A stretch of DNA of 64,000 bases from an uncultured Treponema sp. GTDB taxonomy: Bacteria > Spirochaetota > Spirochaetia > Treponematales > Treponemataceae. The stretch lies in the NCBI RefSeq assembly GCF_934725225.1, contig NZ_CAKVAM010000003.1:62001-126000 (forward strand), written 5' to 3'. The translations under genes and the position numbers were made by a program. Positions 16,418 to 24,424 of this stretch are shown here, in pieces (positions within the stretch are counted from its first letter, which is position 1; every line of letters begins with the position of its first letter). The notes beneath the pieces are model-generated. The model had not been told where the DNA came from and did not search any database. It saw nothing but the letters and a program-made list of their open reading frames with translations.

Positions 16418-17761
16418 ATGAAGAAGAAGTTTTTATTTGTATTTTTACTGGCCGCACTTATTCCTGCCGCCATGTACGCAAAAGACGATGTTGACTACGA
16501 GCTGCTTGCAAAACAGGGAACAGAAGCAGAAATCCGTCAGGCATTTAAAGAAAACCGGAACCTTTCTATGCAGGTATTCGGAAACAACAGAGAGACGTTT
16601 CTTATGCTCGCCCTGAAAAACAACAGAGACATCGGCATCATAAACCTTTGCCTCGAAAAAGAATCGAATCCAAACGCAAAGTCAAAAGAAGGAAAAACTC
16701 CGCTGATGTACGCGGCTCAGTATTCTTCTGACCAAAATGTAATCGACCTTGTTTCAAAGTACGGAATTGTTTTAAAGCGAAGCCGGGACGCAAGAGTTCT
16801 GCAGAAAGACAAAAGCGGAATGGACTCGTTCGCCTACGCAAGAATGAATCCTGAATACAGCGTTTACCAAAAGCTCACGGAATACACAGAAGACCCGGAA
16901 GGACTTTATGTTCCAGAGCCGCCCGCACAGGAAACAGCCGCCGAGACAGTTCCAGAAGCCGCGCAAGCTCAAGAACAGACAGCTTCAGCTGATTCAAATT
17001 CAAACGAAGAAAAAGCTTCAAATACTGAAAATGCAAAACAGGCTGAAATTCAGCAGTATGCAAGCGCATTTCTTTTGGACTACGCAGAAAACGAAGACAA
17101 ACCAGCAGAACAACCGCCTGAAAATAAAACCGAATACATAGAAAATCCGAACGCGGCAGACAAAAACGGTGTTACACTTCTTATGAGAGCAGCAAAAGCC
17201 GGAAACGACTGGGACGTAAATTTGCTTCTTAAAAACGGAGCAGACGTAAATCTTAGGGACAAAGACGGCTGGACAGCTTTAATGTACGCGGTAAGATACC
17301 AAAACAACCTTAACATTCTCAATATGCTTATTGAAAACGCCGCATATATCCGTGTAAGAAACAAATTCAACGCCACTCCGCTTTTAATGGCTGCGGATTA
17401 TTCACAGAATCCTGAAATAATTTCAGTTCTCCTAAAAAACAGAAGCGTTTCCGAGGATGAAGTTTTCAGGGCGTTTATCTTTGCAATAACAGGAAATTCG
17501 TCTTCCGACCACATCCGCGAAGCAAAAATCAAGCTGTTCCTTGACATGGGAATTCCGCTGAACCGCTTGTGGAAAGGACAGACTCCGCTTATGTACGCGG
17601 CGCAATACGGAAAATCAACTTTGGTTTTAAAGCAGCTCATAGACGCAGGCGCAAATCCGGCATTTCAGGATGAAAACGGAAACACAGCCTTTGACTACGC
17701 AAAATCAAACAAAAACCTTGCCCACGACGACATTTACTGGTCTCTTAACGGAGCAAACTAA
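16418..17761 (+). CDS. Secreted ankyrin-repeat protein
   Basis: This 447-residue protein has a signal peptide (MKKKFLFVFLLAALIPAAMYA, cleavage after AYA-like MYA) and two groups of ankyrin repeats: residues about 45-130 (TFLMLALKNNRD, GKTPLMYAAQY) and about 240-445 (GVTLLMRAAKAGND, GWTALMYAVRYQ, NATPLLMAADY, GQTPLMYAAQYG, GNTAFDYAKSN). Between them lies a Glu/Ala/Gln-rich, probably disordered linker of about 60 residues. It probably acts in the periplasm as a protein-binding scaffold; its partner is unknown. The rsmD gene starts 2 bases after its stop, so the two are co-transcribed. Confidence 0.85.
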   Translation: MKKKFLFVFLLAALIPAAMYAKDDVDYELLAKQGTEAEIRQAFKENRNLSMQVFGNNRETFLMLALKNNRDIGIINLCLEKESNPNAKSKEGKTPLMYAAQYSSDQNVIDLVSKYGIVLKRSRDARVLQKDKSGMDSFAYARMNPEYSVYQKLTEYTEDPEGLYVPEPPAQETAAETVPEAAQAQEQTASADSNSNEEKASNTENAKQAEIQQYASAFLLDYAENEDKPAEQPPENKTEYIENPNAADKNGVTLLMRAAKAGNDWDVNLLLKNGADVNLRDKDGWTALMYAVRYQNNLNILNMLIENAAYIRVRNKFNATPLLMAADYSQNPEIISVLLKNRSVSEDEVFRAFIFAITGNSSSDHIREAKIKLFLDMGIPLNRLWKGQTPLMYAAQYGKSTLVLKQLIDAGANPAFQDENGNTAFDYAKSNKNLAHDDIYWSLNGAN

Positions 17762-17763
17762 AA

Positions 17764-18321
17764 ATGAGAATTACAGGCGGAAAGCTAAAAGGGCGCGTCA
17801 CAGAAACTCCTTACGGAAAAATGGCGATCCGTCCTGCAATGGACAAAATGAGAGAGTCCGTTTTTAACATAATAGGATTCTCTCTTGAAGGAAAATCTTT
17901 TCTTGACTTGTTCAGCGGCTCAGGAACAATTGCGCTTGAAGCAGTTTCGCACGGAGCTTCCGCAGTAACACTTTGCGAAATGGACAAGTCAAAGGCAAAG
18001 ACAATCCTTAAAAATGTAAAAATGGCTGAAGAAGTCGGAGTTCGCATAAACTGCCGATTTATGGCTGTCGAGCTTTTTTTGAAACGCTGCAAAGAAAAAT
18101 TCGACTACATATTTTTAGATCCGCCTTTTCCGTATAAATTCAGAAAAGAACTTGTGGAAACTGCCGGAGCAAGAGAACTTCTTACAAAAAACGGACAGCT
18201 TTTAATCCACTACCCTGCCGAAGATCCGCTCCCGGACAAAATCGGAAACCTCGTGCTTTCAGACAAAAGAATCTACGGACGCTCAATCGTAAATTTCTAT
18301 AAAAATGAAGAAGACGGCTAG
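17764..18321 (+). CDS. rsmD: 16S rRNA (guanine-966-N2) methyltransferase
   Basis: This 185-residue protein matches RsmD in length and motifs: MRITGGKLKGR, RPAMDKMRESVFNII, the S-adenosylmethionine loop FLDLFSGSGTIALEA, and the catalytic DPPF motif (LDPPFPY). It methylates N2 of G966 in 16S rRNA during 30S assembly. It follows the ankyrin gene by 2 bases with no ribosome site of its own, so it depends on translational coupling. Confidence 0.93.
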   Translation: MRITGGKLKGRVTETPYGKMAIRPAMDKMRESVFNIIGFSLEGKSFLDLFSGSGTIALEAVSHGASAVTLCEMDKSKAKTILKNVKMAEEVGVRINCRFMAVELFLKRCKEKFDYIFLDPPFPYKFRKELVETAGARELLTKNGQLLIHYPAEDPLPDKIGNLVLSDKRIYGRSIVNFYKNEEDG

Positions 18322-18352
18322 CAGACAAACTGAAAGTCTTTAAAACCATTGC

Positions 18353-18380
18353 TTGACAAATCGAAATAACAAGTTACAAT
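18353..18380 (+). promoter_or_regulatory. Promoter of the TPR gene pair
   Basis: TTGACA at 18353-18358 and TACAAT at 18375-18380, spacer 16. This gives a leader of about 23 bases before ATG 18410. Confidence 0.65.
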
Positions 18381-18409
18381 TAAAACTGTATTCTATAAGG
18401 TTAAAAGTA

Positions 18410-18748
18410 ATGACAAGTAATTTAAAAAATCAAATCGACTCAAAGCCAGAAGAACTGAAATTCATAAAGACTTCAGATTTGCCGTTGGACGGACTTTCCG
18501 ACCAGCAAAAAGTCGCTCTTAACAGAAAAGCAAACGCGCTGTTCAATGAAGGCAAAATTGAAATGGCAAAAAGGATTTTCATTACTACAGGATATTCAGA
18601 CGGCCTTACAAGAATAGGAGACAATTATAACAAAGAAAACAAGTATTTAGACGCGCTGAAAATGTATCTGCTTGCCCACAACAAAAGAAAAAGCGAACCA
18701 ATTATAGAAAAAATATCGCAGACTGTGTCTGTTATGCTAAAAAGTTAA
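18410..18748 (+). CDS. Small conserved-type protein before the TPR gene, function unknown
   Basis: This is a 112-residue soluble protein. I do not recognise a family. After a charged N-terminus the sequence is helical, with two or three helix pairs (ALNRKANALFNEGKIEMAKRIF, LDALKMYLLAHNKRKSE) that look like one or two degenerate TPR-like repeats. AAGG lies about 10 bases before ATG 18410; an upstream frame to 18353 overlaps the promoter. The TPR gene follows after 12 bases with a GAGG site, so the two proteins are likely to be made together and may interact. Confidence 0.65.
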   Translation: MTSNLKNQIDSKPEELKFIKTSDLPLDGLSDQQKVALNRKANALFNEGKIEMAKRIFITTGYSDGLTRIGDNYNKENKYLDALKMYLLAHNKRKSEPIIEKISQTVSVMLKS

Positions 18749-18760
18749 GAGAGGTAAAAA

Positions 18761-19906
18761 ATGGCTGATGAATTGAAACCTGAGGAATTCAGTTTTTCAC
18801 AGACACAGGAATTCAACAAAACAGACGGCGCAAACGCAGCGATAAGCGAACTTTCAAAAAAAGGCTATCAGTATTTAAAAGACAACAGCACAAAAAAAGC
18901 AATAGAAGCATTCAGCCAGATTCTTAATATAGAAGAAAACAACAACTACGCGCTTGTGGGGCTTGGCGACAGCGAGCGGAAGCAATGCCATTTTAAGGAA
19001 GCAATTGAATATTACTCAAAATGCCTTTCCTGCCATCCAGGAAACAATTACGCTCTTTTTGGACTTGCGGATTGCTACAAGGCAATAAATCAGTACAAAA
19101 AAGCAATAGAAATCTGGGAGCAATATCTTGTCCATGACGACAGAAATATAACAGTTTTAACCAGAGTCGCCGATGCCTACAGAAAAATCAGAGACTTCAA
19201 AAAATCAAAGAATCTTTATTTAAAAGTCCTCGACATGGAAGAAAACAATGCCTATGCGCTGATTGGTCTGGGGCATCTTCACTACGATTTTAAGGAATAC
19301 AAGGACGCGCTTTTTTACTGGACAAAGATGCTTGAAATGAATCCTTCGCACGTAGACATAAGAGTTCTAACTTCAATAGGAAACTGCCACAGAAAAATCA
19401 AGACATTCGAAAAAGGACTTCCCTACTTTGAAAAAGCTCTTGAACTTGACCCGAACAATTTCTATGCGCTGTTCGGAATCGCAGACTGCTACCGGGGAAT
19501 GAACCAGCAGTTCCGCTCGATTGGCTACTGGAACAAAATCCTTGAAATTGATCCAAAAAATAAAGTCATTTTAACGCGCACCGGGGACGCATACAGAAAC
19601 ACAGGCGACTATGCCACAGCCGCAGAATATTACAACCGCGCAATGGACATAGATTTTGACATTTATGCTGCCTTGGGACTTGCGCTTATTTGCAAGGGAG
19701 AAGGAAAATTTGAAGAAGCGGCAGATCGGCTCACTCAGCTTGTAAACGGAGATCCCAAAAACTACCGTCTTTACATAGATCTTGCGGATTGCTACCTAAA
19801 AATGAACAATAAAAATGAAGCCTTGGAAACTCTTCATTCTTTCCAAAAGCTTGGAATAAAAAATCAGGCAATAAACGACTTCATAAACCAAATTCAAGAA
19901 AACTGA
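18761..19906 (+). CDS. Tetratricopeptide-repeat protein
   Basis: This 381-residue protein without a signal peptide is built of about ten TPR units from residue 30 onward (for example NNYALVGLGDSERKQCHFKE, NNYALFGLADCYKAINQYKK, NAYALIGLGHLHYDFKEYKD, NNFYALFGIADCYRGMNQ). Each unit keeps the small Gly/Ala and Tyr positions of the TPR consensus. It is cytoplasmic and probably a binding scaffold. The gene lies 9 bases before rlmN, so one operon of the small protein, TPR protein and rlmN is likely. Confidence 0.85.
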   Translation: MADELKPEEFSFSQTQEFNKTDGANAAISELSKKGYQYLKDNSTKKAIEAFSQILNIEENNNYALVGLGDSERKQCHFKEAIEYYSKCLSCHPGNNYALFGLADCYKAINQYKKAIEIWEQYLVHDDRNITVLTRVADAYRKIRDFKKSKNLYLKVLDMEENNAYALIGLGHLHYDFKEYKDALFYWTKMLEMNPSHVDIRVLTSIGNCHRKIKTFEKGLPYFEKALELDPNNFYALFGIADCYRGMNQQFRSIGYWNKILEIDPKNKVILTRTGDAYRNTGDYATAAEYYNRAMDIDFDIYAALGLALICKGEGKFEEAADRLTQLVNGDPKNYRLYIDLADCYLKMNNKNEALETLHSFQKLGIKNQAINDFINQIQEN

Positions 19907-19915
19907 TTATATTTT

Positions 19916-20944
19916 ATGGAAAAAAAAGTTTCAATTTCGGGGCTTTTCCCTGAAGAAATAGCAAATGCAATACAATTGTCGCCGTCGTTCCGCGCAAAAC
20001 AGATTTACGAATGGATTTCAAAAGGCGCGGAATCTTTTGAGCAGATGACAAACATCGACAAAGCCACAAGAAAATTCCTGGAAGAAAACACACTTCTCCG
20101 CTCGTCAAAAGTAACAGAAGTTTTAAAAGATCCTGACGGAACTATAAAGCTTCAAATTACACTTTCAGACGGACTTGCAATAGAAACAGTTCTTCTAACA
20201 GATAAAGAAGGAAGAAAAACTGCCTGTGTAAGCTGCCAGGCTGGTTGCGCAATGAGGTGCGCTTTTTGCCAGACAGGACGTCTTGGACTTGGAAGAAATC
20301 TTACCGCCGGAGAAATTATCGAAGAATTCCTCTTTATGGAAAAAGAAGCCGGAACACTAGACAACATTGTTTTTATGGGAATGGGCGAACCGCTTCAAAA
20401 CCTAAATGCAATAAGAAAAGCCGTGGCGATTTTGACAGATAAAAAAGGAAGAGGCTTAAGCCCCAGAAGAATCACGTTAAGCACTTGCGGACTTATAAGC
20501 GGAATCTACGAGCTTGCGGAAAACGGACCTTTTGTGCGCCTTGCAGTTTCCCTAACAACAGCCGACCCTTTGCTTAGGGAACAGCTTATGCCGGTTTCAA
20601 AAGGAAATCCATTGCCTGAACTAAAAAAGGCGATAAAATTTTATTCAGAAAAAACTGGAAAAAGAATAACATTGGAAGCCGCCCTTCTTTCAGGACAAAA
20701 CACAGGAATAGAAAGCGCAAAACGGATGATTGAATTTGCTGCCGGACTTGACGCATACATAAACCTCATTCCATGGAATCCAGTTGAAGGTTTACAATTT
20801 AAGACTCCTTCAAGGAAAGAATGTGAGGAATTTGTTAAGATTCTTGAAAAAGCAAACCTTAAAGTAAACTTAAGAACTCGCAGAGGTGCAAAAATTGGCG
20901 GCGCTTGCGGTCAATTAGGCCGTTCTGTGGCTTCAGGCATTTAA
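19916..20944 (+). CDS. rlmN: 23S rRNA (adenine-2503-C2) methyltransferase / tRNA methyltransferase RlmN
   Basis: This 342-residue radical SAM enzyme has the CxxxCxxC cluster motif in AMRCAFCQTGRLG, the upstream ACVSCQAGC region, FMGMGEPLQN, and the C-terminal RTRRGAKIGGACGQL block whose Cys forms the methyl-transfer intermediate. It methylates C2 of A2503 in 23S rRNA and A37 in some tRNAs. The start has no clear ribosome site (ATTATATTTT before ATG), so it may be coupled to the TPR gene. Confidence 0.95.
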   Translation: MEKKVSISGLFPEEIANAIQLSPSFRAKQIYEWISKGAESFEQMTNIDKATRKFLEENTLLRSSKVTEVLKDPDGTIKLQITLSDGLAIETVLLTDKEGRKTACVSCQAGCAMRCAFCQTGRLGLGRNLTAGEIIEEFLFMEKEAGTLDNIVFMGMGEPLQNLNAIRKAVAILTDKKGRGLSPRRITLSTCGLISGIYELAENGPFVRLAVSLTTADPLLREQLMPVSKGNPLPELKKAIKFYSEKTGKRITLEAALLSGQNTGIESAKRMIEFAAGLDAYINLIPWNPVEGLQFKTPSRKECEEFVKILEKANLKVNLRTRRGAKIGGACGQLGRSVASGI

Positions 20945-20950
20945 ATTTGC

Positions 20951-20979
20951 TTGAAAAAAAACATAATCCCTATTATAAT
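20951..20979 (+). promoter_or_regulatory. Promoter of the HMA-like gene
   Basis: TTGAAA (20951-20956) and TATAAT (20974-20979) with 17 bases between them, just after the rlmN stop. Confidence 0.65.
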
Positions 20980-21013
20980 AATTCTGTATTTAAAATTTTG
21001 CTAGGAGACAAAA

Positions 21014-21223
21014 ATGCAGAAAAAGATTTATGTTACAGGAATGGATGATGATGCGGCGGCAGCAAAAGTTGATGCAGCAGTAAAAGCAGTCGCAGGTGTT
21101 ACAAATGTAGTCTCTTCAGCAGCAAAATGCCAAGTTTGCGTTGACTTTGACGAAGGAACAGCTGGAATCGAGGATGCGATAAATGCAGCAATCAATTCTA
21201 CTGGCGTTATAGCGCTCGGCTAA
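21014..21223 (+). CDS. HMA-like mini-protein without the CxxC metal site
   Basis: This is a 69-residue protein with a good ribosome site (AGGAG). The pattern KIYVTGMDDDAAAAKVDAAVKAVAGVTNVV followed by a short strand and a second helix (IEDAINAAI) copies the beta-alpha-beta-beta-alpha-beta ferredoxin-like fold of heavy-metal-associated proteins such as CopZ. The loop that should read GMxCxxC is GMDDDAA, so the thiolates for metal binding are absent. Two other cysteines occur as CQVC in the third strand. It may have lost metal binding or use a different site. It is followed 6 bases later by the dehydrogenase gene. Confidence 0.65.
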   Translation: MQKKIYVTGMDDDAAAAKVDAAVKAVAGVTNVVSSAAKCQVCVDFDEGTAGIEDAINAAINSTGVIALG

Positions 21224-21229
21224 TTCTAT

Positions 21230-22174
21230 ATGAAAATCACAGTTCTTGACGGCAATGCCTTGAATCCAGGCGATCTTTCCTGGTCGCCACTAGAAAAGTT
21301 CGGGCAAGTCGCAGTTTTTCCAAGGACAGAGGCTTCTCTAGTTGCAGAAAGAATTGGCGACAGCGATGCGATTCTTTTAAATAAAATAAACATAACAGAA
21401 GAAATCCTCAATAAATGCCCGAATCTAAAATACATTGGAGTTCAGGCAACAGGCTATAATGTAATCGACTTGGAAGCCTGCAAAAAGCACAATATCACCG
21501 TAACAAATGTGCCGTCTTACAGCACAGCAGGAGTTGCGCAGCTTGTTTTCGCTTTTATAAGTGAATTTGCCTGCCACACGCAGCTTCATTCAGACAGCGT
21601 AATGTCCGGCGAATGGACAAAATGCCCGGATTTCTGCTACTGGAAAGTTCCGCTGATTGAACTTGAAGGAAAAACTCTCGGAATTTTCGGCTACGGAAGC
21701 ATAGGCTCAAGAGTTGCAAGAATCGCGGAAGCCTACGGAATGAAAGTCATTGTCTGCACCAGAACTCCAAAGCCTGAAATAAAAAATCCAGTTGACATTT
21801 CAACTTTGTTCAATGAATCTGATTTTATTTCCCTTCATGCGCCTTTAACTGAAAAAACTAAAAATGTCGTAAACAAAACAACACTTTCCTTAATGAAGAA
21901 AACCGCATTTTTAATAAACACAGCCAGAGGTCCGCTTGTAAATGAAAAAGATGTAAGGGAATTTCTTGACAGCGGAAAAATTGCAGGCTACGCGGCGGAT
22001 GTTGTAAGCGAAGAGCCTATGAAAGAAGACAATCCTTTGCTCGGCGCAAAAAACTGCATTATAACTCCGCACATCGCCTGGGCTGCCACAGAAACAAGGC
22101 AAAGGCTTTTGAATATCGTAATAGAAAACCTAAAATGTTTTATCATGGGAAAGCCGCAGAATGTTGTTTCATAA
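21230..22174 (+). CDS. D-2-hydroxyacid dehydrogenase (glycerate dehydrogenase type)
   Basis: This 314-residue NAD-dependent dehydrogenase has the Rossmann motif GIFGYGSIGSRVARIA, the catalytic Arg in INTARGPLVNE, the Glu in the AADVVSEEPM block, and the catalytic His in IITPHIAWA. The start ITVLDGNALNPGDLSWSPLEKFG resembles HprA-type glycerate/hydroxypyruvate dehydrogenases. The reaction is likely reversible reduction of hydroxypyruvate or a related 2-oxoacid. It is probably co-transcribed with the HMA-like gene upstream. Confidence 0.88.
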   Translation: MKITVLDGNALNPGDLSWSPLEKFGQVAVFPRTEASLVAERIGDSDAILLNKINITEEILNKCPNLKYIGVQATGYNVIDLEACKKHNITVTNVPSYSTAGVAQLVFAFISEFACHTQLHSDSVMSGEWTKCPDFCYWKVPLIELEGKTLGIFGYGSIGSRVARIAEAYGMKVIVCTRTPKPEIKNPVDISTLFNESDFISLHAPLTEKTKNVVNKTTLSLMKKTAFLINTARGPLVNEKDVREFLDSGKIAGYAADVVSEEPMKEDNPLLGAKNCIITPHIAWAATETRQRLLNIVIENLKCFIMGKPQNVVS

Positions 22175-22181
22175 AATCATA

Positions 22182-22210
22182 TTGACAATTTTATTTTTAC
22201 TTAATAAACT
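22182..22210 (+). promoter_or_regulatory. Promoter of leuCD
   Basis: TTGACA (22182-22187) and TAAACT (22205-22210), spacer 17. The short leader (about 30 bases) leaves no room for a T-box or leader peptide. Confidence 0.5.
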
Positions 22211-22248
22211 TTAATTATACTAAAGTCTATTAATACAGAGGAATTTCT

Positions 22249-23535
22249 ATGGGAAAAACTATAGCACAGAAAATCTTTTCATCACATTTGGTTGAATCCC
22301 CTTTTGAAGGAACAAACATTCTTAAGCTTGACAGAGTTTTCTGCCATGAAATCACAACGCCAATCGCAATCAACGACCTTGTTGAGCGGAACAAAGACAG
22401 AGTTTTTGACAGCACAAAAATCAAAGCAGTCATAGACCACGTAACTCCTGCAAAAGACAGCAAATGCGCAATGCAGGAAAAAATTATCCGTGACTGGGCA
22501 AAACGCAACAACATAAAAGACTTTTTTGACATCGGAGCAAACGGCGTCTGCCATGCGATTTTCCCGGAAAAAGGATTTGTGCGCCCCGGATTCACAGTAA
22601 TCATGGGAGACAGCCACACTTGCACACATGGAGCATTCGGAGCATTTGCCGCTGGAGTCGGAACTACAGACTTGGAAGTTGGAATATTGAAAGGCGTATG
22701 TTCTTTCCGCGAGCCAAAAGCCATAAAGTTTGTTTTAAATGGCAAGCTCAAAGACGGAGTTTATGCAAAAGACGTAATTCTTTTCCTGATTGGACAGATT
22801 GGAGTAAATGGAGCCACAAACTGCGTTGCAGAATTTACAGGTCCAATCGTTGACAATATGTCAATGGAAGAAAGAATGACAATTTGCAACATGGCAGTTG
22901 AAGCTGGAGCAACAAGCGGAATCTGTTTTCCTGATATGACAACAGTAGAATATCTTTGGCCGTTTATCAAAGATGAATTCGAGTCAAAAGAAGCCGCCCT
23001 TAAAGAATACAGCAAATGGATTGACGATGAAGATGCGGAATATGAAAAAGTTTACACATTCGACTTGTCAAATCTTGAGCCTGTATGTACAATTGAATAC
23101 AAGCCTGACCAGATAAGAAAAGTTTCAGAAATGAAAGGAACAAAAGTTGATCAGGTTTATATCGGCTCATGCACAAACGGAAGAATCAGCGACCTTCGTG
23201 TAGCCGCTGAAATTTTAAAAGGACACAAAATCGCAGAAGGCGTGCGCGGAATCGTAAGTCCTGCTACTCCGCTCGTTTACAAAATGGCGCTTGAAGAAGG
23301 AATCATAAAGATTTTCATGGACGCTGGATTCTGTGTTACAAATCCGACTTGCGGAGCCTGCCTTGGAATGAGCAACGGAGTTCTTGCAGAAGGAGAAGTT
23401 TGCGCTTCAACAACAAACAGAAACTTCAATGGACGCATGGGAAAAGGCGGAATGGTTCACCTTATGAGCCCTGCCACAGCCGCCGCAACAGCAATTGCTG
23501 GAACAATCACTAATTCATGCTTTTTTAAAGGCTGA
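22249..23535 (+). CDS. leuC: 3-isopropylmalate dehydratase large subunit (LeuC/homoaconitase family)
   Basis: This 428-residue aconitase-family protein is of the shorter, archaeal/LeuC2 type. The [4Fe-4S] ligands are visible as IGSCTNGR and TCGACLG, with the third in the GDSHTCTHG block. It isomerises 2-isopropylmalate to 3-isopropylmalate in leucine synthesis together with the small subunit encoded 25 bases downstream. Related two-subunit enzymes act on homoaconitate, citramalate-derived methylmalate or dimethylmalate; the substrate cannot be settled from sequence. GAGG precedes the ATG. Confidence 0.9.
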   Translation: MGKTIAQKIFSSHLVESPFEGTNILKLDRVFCHEITTPIAINDLVERNKDRVFDSTKIKAVIDHVTPAKDSKCAMQEKIIRDWAKRNNIKDFFDIGANGVCHAIFPEKGFVRPGFTVIMGDSHTCTHGAFGAFAAGVGTTDLEVGILKGVCSFREPKAIKFVLNGKLKDGVYAKDVILFLIGQIGVNGATNCVAEFTGPIVDNMSMEERMTICNMAVEAGATSGICFPDMTTVEYLWPFIKDEFESKEAALKEYSKWIDDEDAEYEKVYTFDLSNLEPVCTIEYKPDQIRKVSEMKGTKVDQVYIGSCTNGRISDLRVAAEILKGHKIAEGVRGIVSPATPLVYKMALEEGIIKIFMDAGFCVTNPTCGACLGMSNGVLAEGEVCASTTNRNFNGRMGKGGMVHLMSPATAAATAIAGTITNSCFFKG

Positions 23536-23560
23536 AAAATAAATAAAGAAGAGGAACAAA

Positions 23561-24094
23561 ATGAAACAGTTTGGTGGACAAGTTTTATTCTTGGATCGCT
23601 CAGATATTAATACTGACGAAATAATTCCTGCAAAGTATCTCACAGAAAATACAAAGCAGGCGCTCCAGCCGTATCTTCTTGAGGATTTAAAGCTTGAAGG
23701 TTTCAATCCAAAGACAGACGTTCTGGGCAAAAAAGTCATCATCACACGTGAAAACTTTGGCTGCGGTTCTAGCCGGGAACACGCTCCTTGGGCTTTGGAA
23801 GTAAACGGAATTTATTGTGTAATAGCAGTAAATTTTGCCCGCATTTTCCGCCAGAATATGTACAACTGCGGACTTCTTGCGCTGGACATGAGCAAAAAAG
23901 ACATCGACGATATGTTCAGAACATTTGCAGACAAAGACACAGAATGCAAAATTGAACAGAAAGAAGACGGTACTTGGAAAGTAAAACTCATTGCCGGCTC
24001 ACTTTCAAAAAGCTATCCTTTCAAGCTCGAAGGATTTGAAAAAGCCCTTGTTGAAAACGAAGGCTGGATTGGATACGCTGACAAAAAGTATTAA
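23561..24094 (+). CDS. leuD: 3-isopropylmalate dehydratase small subunit
   Basis: This 177-residue swivelling domain begins with the typical DRSDINTDEIIPAKYL and has the GCGSSREHAPWAL substrate-binding loop and NFARIFRQNMYNCGLL. It completes the active site of LeuC. The YLRL-type specificity loop between strands is not obvious, so homoaconitate or a related substrate cannot be excluded. GAAGAGG lies before the ATG. A terminator follows. Confidence 0.9.
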   Translation: MKQFGGQVLFLDRSDINTDEIIPAKYLTENTKQALQPYLLEDLKLEGFNPKTDVLGKKVIITRENFGCGSSREHAPWALEVNGIYCVIAVNFARIFRQNMYNCGLLALDMSKKDIDDMFRTFADKDTECKIEQKEDGTWKVKLIAGSLSKSYPFKLEGFEKALVENEGWIGYADKKY

Positions 24095-24107
24095 TACCTT
24101 ACCTTAA

Positions 24108-24136
24108 TGTCATTATCCGGCTTGACCGGATAATCT
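24108..24136. repeat. TGTCATT-family repeat, hairpin arm
   Basis: TGTCATTATCCGG, CTTGA, CCGGATAATCT: one arm of the dispersed element, here with compensatory changes on both sides of the hairpin (CCGG/CCGG). It stands between leuD and its terminator. Confidence 0.75.
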
Positions 24137-24138
24137 TT

Positions 24139-24174
24139 AAACTGCCTTGGTAAACGCCAGGGCAGTTTTTTTTA
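24139..24174 (+). terminator. Terminator of leuCD
   Basis: ACTGCC-TTGG, TAAACG loop, CCAG-GGCAGT, followed by eight T. Confidence 0.9.
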
Positions 24175-24199
24175 TCTGAATTTGAGATTTGTAAATTCA

Positions 24200-24260
24200 C
24201 AGCAGATTCCTGACCGAGTTTACTGCGTAAACATCGCAGTATCGAGCACGAGAATGGCAC
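24200..24260. repeat. Degenerate TGTCATT-family remnant
   Basis: CAGCAGATTCCTGACCGAGTTT followed by ACATCGCAG and a GAGAATGGCA end matches the interior and right end of the full element at 32372-32477, with several changes. Together with the terminator, the first repeat and the downstream promoter it accounts for most of the 330-base gap 24095-24424. Confidence 0.55.
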
Positions 24261-24347
24261 TTAAACAATTGCTTTTATAACAAAAGTATGATTTTCTATA
24301 TTAAACGCCTCAAAATTCCACAATTTTTATAATAAATAAAATATTTG

Positions 24348-24376
24348 TTGACATACAAAAAAAGAAGCGATATATT
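24348..24376 (+). promoter_or_regulatory. Promoter of the TrmB-amylase operon
   Basis: TTGACA (24348-24353) and TATATT (24371-24376) with a 17-base spacer: near consensus. Confidence 0.75.
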
Positions 24377-24380
24377 CAAT

Positions 24381-24401
24381 AGTAGTAAAACAGTTACTAC
24401 T
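24381..24401. promoter_or_regulatory. Perfect palindromic operator of the TrmB-type regulator
   Basis: AGTAGTAA, five bases, TTACTACT: a perfect 8-5-8 inverted repeat starting 5 bases after the -10 box. Its position over the transcription start fits repression by the first gene product, which is the natural candidate. I saw no second copy in this window. Confidence 0.7.
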
Positions 24402-24424
24402 AATATTTTTTTTCAAGGAAGAAC

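Noticed and set aside
22211..22221. TATACT as -10 box for leuC
   Set aside because: It is 28 bases from the only good -35 (TTGACA at 22182); TAAACT at 17 bases fits better.
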